In this document: positions 19,960-28,401 of the stretch, one piece after another | Layout of the letters: each line of letters starts with the position of its first letter | Position numbering within the stretch: the first letter of the stretch is position 1 | Assembly (NCBI GenBank): GCA_022510585.1 | Contig: JAFLTF010000010.1 | Location: 1 to 44,551 of the forward strand | Direction of reading: 5' to 3' | DNA from: Lachnospiraceae bacterium | GTDB lineage: Bacteria; Bacillota; Clostridia; Lachnospirales; Lachnospiraceae | DNA: 44,551 bases | Notes under the pieces: model-generated | Told to the model about the DNA's origin: nothing | Databases searched by the model: none | The model's input: the letters and a program-made list of their open reading frames with translations, nothing else | Program-made: the position numbers and the translations under genes

Positions 19960-22398
19960 ATGAACAAAAAATTATATAAATTAATGAAATGGCCTGAAAT
20001 CGAAGGAATTATCTATTCGGAGGAAGATGATCCGCACCATGTGTTAGGAGCTCATGTGTCGGGGAATAATATCCTGATTCAGGCTTTTTTACCGGGCGCC
20101 CAAAGCGTACGTGTTCAGCCGGAAACAGGCAACAAAAGTTATCCCATGGAATGTGTTGATGAGGCCGGTTTTTTTGCGGTACTGATTCCCGGAAAGACAA
20201 TTTTCCCTTATGAATATATTGCGGAATATGAGGATGGCAGTCTGAAAAAGGTAAAAGATGCTTATAACTTCAAACCGCAGATAGACAAACGCGATACCGA
20301 TAAATTCAATGCAGGGATTCATTATTCCATTTATGAAAAGCTGGGCGCTCACCCGATGAAGATAGATGGTGTGGACGGCGTATATTTTGCCGTATGGGCG
20401 CCGAATGCGATCCGTGTCAGTACAGTTGGTGATTTTAACGGCTGGGACGGCAGGGTTCATCAGATGAGAAGATTGTGGGATTCCGGTATTTTTGAAATAT
20501 TTATACCGGGAGTGAAAGCCGGCGACTGTTATAAATTTGAGCTGAAGGTAAAGGGAGGGCTTACTTATCTTAAGGCAGATCCTTATGCATTCGGACAGCA
20601 GCTCCGTCCTGATTCCGCTTCCGTTGTCAGGGATATTGTCGGTTTTGAATGGGACGATGCGAAATGGCTGAAAAAGAGAAAGAATGTTCATGCGGCAAAT
20701 GCACCGATCAGTATTTACGAGCTGTATCTGGGGTCTTTTGCAAAACCTGAAGATGATGCTCCCTATTTGAATTACAGAGACCTTGCACCTAAGATCATCA
20801 GCTATGTGAAAAAAATGAATTATACCCATATTGAACTGATGCCGGTCATGGAACACCCTTTGGATGGTTCCTGGGGATATCAGGTAATCGGTTATTATGC
20901 ACCCACTTCCCGTTACGGTACCGCACAAGATTTTATGTACTTTATGAATGAGATGCATAAGGCGGGTATCGGAGTGATCTTGGATTGGGTACCGGCACAT
21001 TTTCCGAGGGATACCTATGGTCTTTCGAACTTTGACGGTACTTGCTTATATGAGCATATGGACCCACGTAAAGGTAGTCACCCGCATTGGGGAACGCTCA
21101 TTTACAATTATGGCAGACCGGAGGTAGCAAACTATCTGATTGCCAATGCATTGTACTGGATCGAGCAGTATCATGCGGATGGTATCCGTATGGATGCTGT
21201 TGCCTCCATGCTCTATTTGGATTATGGCAAAAACGAAGGACAATGGGTAGCCAATATGTATGGGGGGAATGAAAACTTGGAAGCGGTGGAATTTTTAAAA
21301 CACTTGAATTCCATTGTGAAAAAAAGAAATGAAGATGTGCTGATGATTGCGGAAGAATCCACGGCATGGCCGAAAATCACAGGTGATTTAAATGACGGTG
21401 GGCTGGGATTTGACCTGAAATGGAATATGGGTTTTATGAACGATTATTTAAGCTATATCAAGAACGATCCCTATTTTCGTTCGGGCTGTCACAATAACCT
21501 GACTTTCAGTATGATTTATGCCTATAGTGAGAACTTTGTCCTTGTGTTCTCCCATGATGAGGTGGTACACGGAAAGGCAACAATGCTGGGAAAGATGCCG
21601 GGTAACAGAGAAGAGCAGTTTGCAAATCTGCGTTTGACCTATGCCTATCAGATGACCCATCCCGGTAAGAAGCTCTTTTTCATGGGGCAGGATATCGGAG
21701 AATATACGGAATGGAATGAGTCTCGTGAGGTGGAATGGAACCTGTTGGAAAATGAGGAGCATAAGAAGCTGAACAAACTGGTAGCAGATTTAAATAAGAT
21801 ATATACGACGCTTCCGGCAATGTATCAGAAGGATACTTCATGGGAAGGTTTTGAATGGATCAACTGTATCACACCGCAGGCATGTATGCTTTCTTATCTG
21901 CGTAAAACAGACAAAGAGGAAGATACACTGGTAGTGGTTGCCAACTTTGCCAATGTGAAACAGAACCTTACCGTAGGAGTTCCCTATGAGGGCAAGTATA
22001 AAGAAATCTTGAATACGGATGCAAGAATTTACGGCGGCAATAATATAGTTAATAAAAAGGAAAAACAGACAATCGAAAAAGAGTGGGATGGAAAGCCCTA
22101 TGCCATTGAAATGGTCAGCGCCCCTCTTTCTTTGAGTATTTTTGCCTTTACACCTTATACTCCGGAGGAAAAAGCAGCAATAGAAAAGGCAAAAGCAGAG
22201 GCTCTTCGCAAAGCCAAAGAAGAGGAAGAAAAAAGAGCGGCGGAAGAAGCGGCAAGGATTACCGCGATAGAGGCAAAAGAAGCGAAAGAAGCAGCAAGAA
22301 AAGCAGCTAAGGAAGCAAGAGAGAAAGCCAAAGCGGCAGACGAGGCTGCGGAAAGACTCAGAAAGATCAAAGAAGCCAAAGCCAAGGAACAAAACTAA
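19960..22398 (+). CDS. glgB: 1,4-alpha-glucan branching enzyme with extended charged C-terminal tail
   Basis: YFAVWAPNAIRVSTVGDFNGWDGR, ELMPVMEHPLDGSWGYQVIGYYAPTSRYG, DGIRMDAVASMLY, MIAEESTAWP, FSHDEVVHGK. Confidence 0.93.
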   Translation: MNKKLYKLMKWPEIEGIIYSEEDDPHHVLGAHVSGNNILIQAFLPGAQSVRVQPETGNKSYPMECVDEAGFFAVLIPGKTIFPYEYIAEYEDGSLKKVKDAYNFKPQIDKRDTDKFNAGIHYSIYEKLGAHPMKIDGVDGVYFAVWAPNAIRVSTVGDFNGWDGRVHQMRRLWDSGIFEIFIPGVKAGDCYKFELKVKGGLTYLKADPYAFGQQLRPDSASVVRDIVGFEWDDAKWLKKRKNVHAANAPISIYELYLGSFAKPEDDAPYLNYRDLAPKIISYVKKMNYTHIELMPVMEHPLDGSWGYQVIGYYAPTSRYGTAQDFMYFMNEMHKAGIGVILDWVPAHFPRDTYGLSNFDGTCLYEHMDPRKGSHPHWGTLIYNYGRPEVANYLIANALYWIEQYHADGIRMDAVASMLYLDYGKNEGQWVANMYGGNENLEAVEFLKHLNSIVKKRNEDVLMIAEESTAWPKITGDLNDGGLGFDLKWNMGFMNDYLSYIKNDPYFRSGCHNNLTFSMIYAYSENFVLVFSHDEVVHGKATMLGKMPGNREEQFANLRLTYAYQMTHPGKKLFFMGQDIGEYTEWNESREVEWNLLENEEHKKLNKLVADLNKIYTTLPAMYQKDTSWEGFEWINCITPQACMLSYLRKTDKEEDTLVVVANFANVKQNLTVGVPYEGKYKEILNTDARIYGGNNIVNKKEKQTIEKEWDGKPYAIEMVSAPLSLSIFAFTPYTPEEKAAIEKAKAEALRKAKEEEEKRAAEEAARITAIEAKEAKEAARKAAKEAREKAKAADEAAERLRKIKEAKAKEQN

Positions 22399-22416
22399 GC
22401 AGAAGGAGTAAACTGA

Positions 22417-23274
22417 ATGTCGGAGATTTTAACAATTGCGAATGAGACGATCAATGTTGGTTTGATTGAATCTTATTTACAGAAGCTGCCGGAAACCGCA
22501 TTGCGTTTTGGCATCAGGGTACTTTTGGCATTGATTGCATTCTTTATAGGCATGCAGCTTATCAAGCTGATACGTAAAATCTTGAGGACGTCTATGAAAC
22601 GAAGCAATGCGGATGTGGGCGCCATGCAGTTTTTGGATTCCTTTGTCAAGATCGCATTGTATGTGATTCTTATCTTCGGCATTGCTTCCGGCTTTGGTCT
22701 GGATGCAGCCAGTGTGGTGGCGCTGCTGGGATCCGCCGGCGTGGCGATCGGTTTGGCGATTCAGGGAAGCCTTTCCAATTTTGCAGGTGGTGTATTGATT
22801 CTTTTGTTGAGGCCTTTCAAGGTGGGAGATTATATCATACCGGCAGGAGGCAATGAAGGTACCGTAACGGAAATCCAGCTTTTTTATACCAAGCTTGCTA
22901 CAACGGATAATAAAGTTGTGATCATTCCGAACGGAGAACTATCTAATTCCAGTATGATCAATGCCAGTGTAACGGATAGCCGAAGAATTGATATTTCTGT
23001 GGGAATATCTTATCAGGCGGATATCAGGGAAGCTAAGGACGTATTAATGAAACTTCTGGATAGCGATGAGAAAGTGCTGCAGGAACAGGAGAAACGCGTG
23101 TTTGTGGATTCACTCGGAGAAAGTGCGGTGGTACTTGGCGTGCGCTGTCATGTGGCATCGGAGGATTTTTGGGAAACCAAATGGCGCCTGAATGAAAATA
23201 TTAAATACGCATTGGATGAAGCCGGCATTTCGATTCCCTATAATCAGTTGGATGTACATTTGGATTCACGCTAG
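22417..23274 (+). CDS. MscS family mechanosensitive channel
   Basis: LDAASVVALLGSAGVAIGLAIQGSLSNFAGGVLILLLRPFKVGDYI pore/TM3 region and cytoplasmic domain. Confidence 0.93.
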   Translation: MSEILTIANETINVGLIESYLQKLPETALRFGIRVLLALIAFFIGMQLIKLIRKILRTSMKRSNADVGAMQFLDSFVKIALYVILIFGIASGFGLDAASVVALLGSAGVAIGLAIQGSLSNFAGGVLILLLRPFKVGDYIIPAGGNEGTVTEIQLFYTKLATTDNKVVIIPNGELSNSSMINASVTDSRRIDISVGISYQADIREAKDVLMKLLDSDEKVLQEQEKRVFVDSLGESAVVLGVRCHVASEDFWETKWRLNENIKYALDEAGISIPYNQLDVHLDSR

Positions 23275-23319
23275 AGGGATATCATATTAAAAATATTTTG
23301 CGGAAAGGGTAATTCAATC

Positions 23320-23348
23320 TTGCCAAAATGGCAATTACCCATTATAAT
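23320..23348 (+). promoter_or_regulatory. Promoter of tRNA-Thr
   Basis: TTGCCA (23320-23325), 17 nt, TATAAT (23343-23348), 21 nt before the mature tRNA 5' end. Confidence 0.7.
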
Positions 23349-23369
23349 ATTTTTTGTGTTTAACAATGA

Positions 23370-23442
23370 GCTGGAATAGCGCAGTCGGTAGCGCAACTGA
23401 TTCGTAATCAGTAGGTCGAGGGTTCGAGTCCCTTTTCCAGCT
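23370..23442 (+). tRNA. tRNA-Thr (anticodon CGT)
   Basis: Cloverleaf: acceptor GCTGGAA/TTCCAGC, D-arm GCGC...GCGC, anticodon arm ACTGA-TTCGTAA-TCAGT, T-arm GAGGG-TTCGAGT-CCCTT, discriminator T, CCA not encoded, CTTTTTT follows. Confidence 0.95.
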
Positions 23443-23488
23443 CTTTTTTATTTGTAAAAATATGCAGGAAAGAAACAGGGGTATACAC

Positions 23489-24781
23489 ATGAGTGATCAA
23501 AATCAGGAGGTCGTATGGGAACGGTCCCATCATAGCATTTTTGAAGATTTTGCGCTGGATTTACAAGGTTTTACCAATACGGGAAAGTATCCGTCTTGTG
23601 CAGGTCAGGATGTAAAGTACGGGCTGGAACTTCAGTTGAAACGTCTGAAAGAAAAAAACCTGGTGATGAAATATGATATCCAGCCAAGAGGACATTTTGC
23701 ACAGGGAGGCGGAAGTGGAAGACAGTGGAAGGACGACCGGTATGTAAGCTCCATGGAATATCGTACCTGCCGATTGTCCAGAATGATATATAGAAGCGGC
23801 AAAAAGATCTATGAGATGCAGCAGAACTCTATTTTATATCAGATCATTACGAATGTACTGAATTCGGATTCCGTTTCGAAAGAGTTATATTCCTGCCCGA
23901 ACTGTGGTGCTGTCAGTAAGATAGCAGACTTACAAAACGGGTGTCCGTATTGTGGGACATATTTTGAAATGCAGGAACTGTATCCGAAAGTGACGAACTA
24001 CTACTTTATTAAGGATAACGGTTATACGGAAAAGGAGATCAAGCGGGATATCGGAAAGGTAATACTTCCGTGTATAGCGCTGAGTATTATCGGTTTTATT
24101 GCATATTTTTGTAAAGATGTCAATTTCAATGATTCCGCACAAGCCATTTCGCAGATGATAGCTTCCCTATTGAGCGGAATCTTTGGAGGTATGATATTTG
24201 GAGGAATCAGCGGATATATCCTTTGGGCATTTTTAAAAATCACATCCCTGTTTGTAGAAGCGGGAAAAGCGATGCCCCTGTTGGTGAATTCGGCCGGTTC
24301 GGGAGGACGTTTTGTATCATTTATGAAACAGTACAGTCCGGAATTTTCCTATGAATATTTTTCGGATAAAATTGTTTCTATGACAAAAATGATCATTTTT
24401 TCCGAGCATCCGGAAGATCTGCCTTTCTATGAAGGCGAACCGCTCGATTCCCGGTTCCTTGCTGTCATTGAATCTTCCTATACCGGTGCGGTTGCCCTGA
24501 AGCAGTATGGTGTGCAGGGAGATTACTGTTATGTTACGGTGGATGTTTATTTGGATAACCTTTATGACAACGGCAGCCGTATTGATGCAAGAAGAGAGAC
24601 TATACATGCGCAAATGCGAAAGAATATCCGAAAACCAATAGATATCAACTTTTCTGTTGAGAGGATCCAGTGTAAAAGCTGCGGGACCAGTTTTAATGCC
24701 GCAAAAATACGAAATTGCCCTCATTGCGGAACAAGATATGAGATGGGTGATGACGACTGGACAATCACATGGCTTCGATAA
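23489..24781 (+). CDS. Membrane protein with two zinc ribbons and a possible TIM44-like domain
   Basis: CPNCGAVSKIADLQNGCPYCGT and CKSCGTSFNAAKIRNCPHCGT; hydrophobic segments VILPCIALSIIGFIAYF and LLSGIFGGMIFGGISGYILWAFL. Confidence 0.7.
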   Translation: MSDQNQEVVWERSHHSIFEDFALDLQGFTNTGKYPSCAGQDVKYGLELQLKRLKEKNLVMKYDIQPRGHFAQGGGSGRQWKDDRYVSSMEYRTCRLSRMIYRSGKKIYEMQQNSILYQIITNVLNSDSVSKELYSCPNCGAVSKIADLQNGCPYCGTYFEMQELYPKVTNYYFIKDNGYTEKEIKRDIGKVILPCIALSIIGFIAYFCKDVNFNDSAQAISQMIASLLSGIFGGMIFGGISGYILWAFLKITSLFVEAGKAMPLLVNSAGSGGRFVSFMKQYSPEFSYEYFSDKIVSMTKMIIFSEHPEDLPFYEGEPLDSRFLAVIESSYTGAVALKQYGVQGDYCYVTVDVYLDNLYDNGSRIDARRETIHAQMRKNIRKPIDINFSVERIQCKSCGTSFNAAKIRNCPHCGTRYEMGDDDWTITWLR

Positions 24782-24806
24782 GGAGAAGGAAATTTTTAAC
24801 AATATC

Positions 24807-24834
24807 TTGACATACAGAAACTTCGTGCTACAAT
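24807..24834 (+). promoter_or_regulatory. Promoter for nrdD-nrdG
   Basis: TTGACA (24807-24812), 16 nt, TACAAT (24829-24834). Confidence 0.7.
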
Positions 24835-24876
24835 ATATAGTATACCGTATGGGTGGTATAGTACAAAGGATAGTAT
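24828..24876 (+). promoter_or_regulatory. Tandem NrdR-box-like operator (24828-24843 and 24861-24876)
   Basis: CTACAATATATAGTAT and GTACAAAGGATAGTAT. The first contains ACAATATATAGT, an exact match to the ACWATATATWGT core. The two copies agree at 12/16 positions, 33 bp apart. Confidence 0.7.
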
Positions 24877-24886
24877 GGGGGTCTGT

Positions 24887-27049
24887 ATGAAGATTATTAA
24901 AAGAAGCGGTACGGAAGTAACATTTGATTTGGAAAAGATCATAGCTGCGATTCGGAAAGCAAACAACAGTGTAAATGATGCAGACCGGCTTTCTGATGAA
25001 GAAATTGATACAATCGCAGAGATTGTTGAGGGACATTGTGAAGAAATGGGACGTTCTCCCAGTGTGGAAGAAATTCAGGATATGGTGGAAAACCAACTCA
25101 TGGAGTTCAGTGCTTATGCCATGGCGAGAAACTATATTACTTATCGTTATAAGCGTGCACTTGTGCGTAAATCCAATTCCACCGATGAGCAGATCTTAAG
25201 TCTTCTGGAATGTAATAACGAAGAAGTAAAACAGGAAAATTCCAATAAAAATCCCACTGTCAACAGTGTACAGCGTGATTATATGGCAGGAGAGGTCAGT
25301 AAAGATATCACCAAACGTTTTCTACTGCCTTCTGACATTGTAGAAGCGCATGAACAGGGAATAATCCATTTTCATGATGCGGATTATTTTGCGCAGCACA
25401 TGCACAACTGCTGTCTTGTAAATCTGGAGGATATGTTACAGAACGGGACGGTCATCAGCGAGACAATGATCGATACACCCAAAAGTTTTTCCACCGCATG
25501 TAACGTAGCAACCCAGTGTATTGCACAGATTGCCAGTTCCCAGTATGGCGGACAGAGTATCTCACTGGCACATCTGGCACCTTTTGTGCAGATCAGCCGG
25601 GAAAAGTTGCGAAGAGAAGTACGGACAGAAATGGATAAGATGGGGCTTTCTTTGTCGGATGAGCAAATTAACGAAATTGCGGAAATGCGTGTTCGGGAAG
25701 AAATCAACCGTGGTGTACAGATGATACAGTATCAGGTCATTACTCTGATGACTACCAACGGACAGGCGCCTTTTGTTACTGTGTTTATGTATATCGGCGA
25801 AGTGCCGGAAGGGCAGACAAGAGACGACCTTGCAATGGTAATTGAAGAAATGCTGAATCAGCGGATCCGGGGTGTCAAGAATGAGAAAGGCGTCTATATC
25901 ACACCGGCTTTTCCCAAACTGATTTACGTCTTAGAAGAGGATAATATCCATGAGGACAGCAAATACTGGTATCTGACGAAACTTGCGGCGAAATGTACTG
26001 CCAAAAGAATGGTACCGGATTATATTTCCGAGAAGATCATGAAGAAGTTAAAAGACGGTAACTGCTATACCTGTATGGGCTGCCGTTCCTTTTTGACCGT
26101 GTATCATGATGAGAATGACAAGCCGAAGTTCTACGGCAGATTCAATCAGGGCGTGGTAACCCTGAATCTGGTGGATGTAGCATGTTCTTCGGGAAAAGAT
26201 ATGGATAAGTTTTGGAAGATTCTGGATGAAAGGCTGGAACTATGCAGACGCGCCCTGATGTGCAGACATGACCGCCTCAAAGGCACACCTTCCGATGTGG
26301 CGCCTATCTTATGGCAGTACGGAGCCTTATCCAGATTGAAGAAAGGAGAACCGATCGATAAGTTGCTCTATGGCGGATACTCTACCATTTCACTGGGATA
26401 TGCCGGTTTGTGCGAGTGTACCAGATATATGACCGGAAAGTCCCATACCGATCCGGAAGCTACTCCTTTTGCGCTGGAGCTTATGAAATATCTGAATGCT
26501 GCATGTAAGAAGTGGGCAAAAGAGACGAATATCGATTTTAGTTTATACGGCACGCCTTTAGAGTCCACAACCTATAAATTTGCAAAATGCTTACAGAAAC
26601 GTTTCGGTCTGATTCCTGACGTGACGGATAAGAGCTATATTACGAACAGTTATCATGTGCATGTGACGGAAGAGATAAATGCTTTTGACAAGTTGACCTT
26701 TGAATCTCAGTTCCAGGAGTTATCTCCGGGCGGTGCAATCAGTTATGTGGAAGTGCCGAATATGGAAAATAATCTGGATGCGGTTCTCACTGTTATGAAG
26801 CATATCTATGACCATATCATGTATGCCGAGTTAAATACCAAGAGCGACTATTGCCAGATCTGCGATTATCATGGTGAGATCAAGATCGTATCGGATGATG
26901 ACGGCAAATTGATTTGGAAGTGTCCAAACTGCGGGAATACGGATCAGGATAAAATGAATGTGGCAAGACGTACCTGCGGTTATATCGGTACACAGTTCTG
27001 GAATCAGGGACGTACCCAGGAGATCAAGGAAAGAGTACTGCATTTATAG
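24887..27049 (+). CDS. nrdD: Anaerobic ribonucleoside-triphosphate reductase
   Basis: N-terminal ATP-cone, MHNCCLVNLEDML, zinc site CQICDYHG...CPNCGNT, glycyl-radical motif RRTCGYIGTQFWNQGRTQEIKERV. Confidence 0.96.
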   Translation: MKIIKRSGTEVTFDLEKIIAAIRKANNSVNDADRLSDEEIDTIAEIVEGHCEEMGRSPSVEEIQDMVENQLMEFSAYAMARNYITYRYKRALVRKSNSTDEQILSLLECNNEEVKQENSNKNPTVNSVQRDYMAGEVSKDITKRFLLPSDIVEAHEQGIIHFHDADYFAQHMHNCCLVNLEDMLQNGTVISETMIDTPKSFSTACNVATQCIAQIASSQYGGQSISLAHLAPFVQISREKLRREVRTEMDKMGLSLSDEQINEIAEMRVREEINRGVQMIQYQVITLMTTNGQAPFVTVFMYIGEVPEGQTRDDLAMVIEEMLNQRIRGVKNEKGVYITPAFPKLIYVLEEDNIHEDSKYWYLTKLAAKCTAKRMVPDYISEKIMKKLKDGNCYTCMGCRSFLTVYHDENDKPKFYGRFNQGVVTLNLVDVACSSGKDMDKFWKILDERLELCRRALMCRHDRLKGTPSDVAPILWQYGALSRLKKGEPIDKLLYGGYSTISLGYAGLCECTRYMTGKSHTDPEATPFALELMKYLNAACKKWAKETNIDFSLYGTPLESTTYKFAKCLQKRFGLIPDVTDKSYITNSYHVHVTEEINAFDKLTFESQFQELSPGGAISYVEVPNMENNLDAVLTVMKHIYDHIMYAELNTKSDYCQICDYHGEIKIVSDDDGKLIWKCPNCGNTDQDKMNVARRTCGYIGTQFWNQGRTQEIKERVLHL

Positions 27050-27062
27050 AGGACCGATAAGA

Positions 27063-27578
27063 ATGAATTATTCGGAGATAAAAGAATATGATATTGCCAA
27101 CGGACCGGGCGTAAGGGTCACCCTGTTTGTCAGTGGCTGCACCCACAGGTGTAAAGGCTGTTTCAATGAGATGACCTGGGATTTTGAATATGGAAGACCC
27201 TTTGGGGAGGACACTGTTGAATATATTCTGAAAAAGCTGGAGCCTTCCTATATTGCAGGACTTACGCTGCTTGGCGGAGAACCGATGGAATATAAGAATC
27301 AAATAGGGCTTTTACCGCTTTTACGCAGGGTCAAAGAGGAATATCCCGGGAAAACGGTTTGGTGCTATACCGGGTATTTGTATGATAAAGATATATTAGA
27401 AGATTTTTGTATGAAGTGGGAAGAAACGAAAGAAATTCTGTCTTATCTGGATGTTGTGGTGGATGGAGAATTTGTGGAAGACCTAAAAGATATCAGTCTG
27501 CAGTTTCGGGGTTCTTCCAATCAGCGGATCATTGATGTGAAAAAGTCGATGCAGGCAGGGGAAATCGTACTATGGTAG
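27063..27578 (+). CDS. nrdG: Anaerobic ribonucleotide reductase activating protein (radical SAM)
   Basis: MNYSEIKEYDIANGPGVRVTLFVSGCTHRCKGCFNEMTWDF (CxxxCxxC). Confidence 0.95.
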   Translation: MNYSEIKEYDIANGPGVRVTLFVSGCTHRCKGCFNEMTWDFEYGRPFGEDTVEYILKKLEPSYIAGLTLLGGEPMEYKNQIGLLPLLRRVKEEYPGKTVWCYTGYLYDKDILEDFCMKWEETKEILSYLDVVVDGEFVEDLKDISLQFRGSSNQRIIDVKKSMQAGEIVLW

Positions 27579-27591
27579 GATTTCACCCTGC
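27555..27591. terminator. Hairpin overlapping both stop codons of convergent genes
   Basis: GCAGGGGAAATC-(12 nt)-GATTTCACCCTGC (one bulged A), followed by TTTCTT on the + strand. Confidence 0.6.
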
Positions 27592-28401
27592 TTTCTTATA
27601 CCAATGCTCCAAACTCTGAATGATTTTATACAACCCCATGGCGATCGCACAAAGGATCATGATGGAAGTGATCACCATATTCAGCTGGAACACCTGCGAA
27701 CCATAAATGATGAGATACCCCAGCCCCCGTCTTGCCGCAAGGAATTCTCCGATAATGACACCCACCAGACAAAGCCCGATATTGACCTTCATATTACTGA
27801 TAATCAAAGGAATGGAGCTGGGAAGGATCACCTTAAAGAGCGCATCCTTCCGACTGCCGCCGAGAGTCAGGATCAGTTTCAACATTTCTTCGTCAGACTG
27901 ACAGAAGCCGGTATAAAGACTGATGATGGAACCGAAGATAGCAACAGAGATCCCGGCCACAATGATTGTTTTGGAGCCTGTGCCGAGCCAGACAATGAGC
28001 AGTGGTGCCAGTGCGGATTTGGGAAGGGAATTTAGTACCACCAGATAAGGTTCCAGAATTTCGGACAGACTGCCCTGATACCATAGAAGCATAGCGATGA
28101 TGAGGCTTAGGGATGTGACAAGCAGGAAACTGACGATGGTTTCAAGCAGCGTAATACCGGTATGTCTAAAAAGGGAAGAATCTATGGTCATCTGATACAG
28201 ATATTTCACAATAGCGCTGGGGGAGCTGAAGAAAAAGATATCCACATATCCGGCCCGCGTCGTATATTCCCAAAGGGTAAGAAATGTGATTAGGATCAAC
28301 AGTCGAAAAAGAGTGATGGTATGGTGATGCCTGCGGTGGGCGAGCATAAAGGCCTCTTGTACGCTCAGGTTTGTTATGGGTTTACTTTTCAGAGAAGTCA
28401 T
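27583..28401 (-). CDS. ABC transporter permease (SsuC/TauC/ThiX-like)
   Basis: MTSLKSKPITNLSVQEAF...LVVLNSLPKSALAPLLIVWLGTGSKTIIV (BPD_transp EAA-type loop). Confidence 0.87.
   Translation of the reverse strand: MTSLKSKPITNLSVQEAFMLAHRRHHHTITLFRLLILITFLTLWEYTTRAGYVDIFFFSSPSAIVKYLYQMTIDSSLFRHTGITLLETIVSFLLVTSLSLIIAMLLWYQGSLSEILEPYLVVLNSLPKSALAPLLIVWLGTGSKTIIVAGISVAIFGSIISLYTGFCQSDEEMLKLILTLGGSRKDALFKVILPSSIPLIISNMKVNIGLCLVGVIIGEFLAARRGLGYLIIYGSQVFQLNMVITSIMILCAIAMGLYKIIQSLEHWYKKAG

Noticed and set aside
20089-21000. 303-aa minus-strand ORF antisense to glgB
   Set aside because: Overlaps a confident glgB; composition looks like a shadow ORF; no RBS or family motif.
21838-22392. 184-aa Phe/Cys-rich minus-strand ORF opposite the glgB tail
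   Set aside because: Artefact of the low-complexity AAR/GAR-rich coding strand read in reverse.
23370-23442. tRNA-Thr as a mobile-element integration site
   Set aside because: No integrase, no direct repeat of the tRNA 3' end seen downstream, and neighbouring genes look chromosomal.
24317-25096. 259-aa minus-strand ORF across the zinc-ribbon gene 3' end and the nrdD promoter
   Set aside because: Antisense to two supported genes and to promoter/operator sequence; no recognisable domain.
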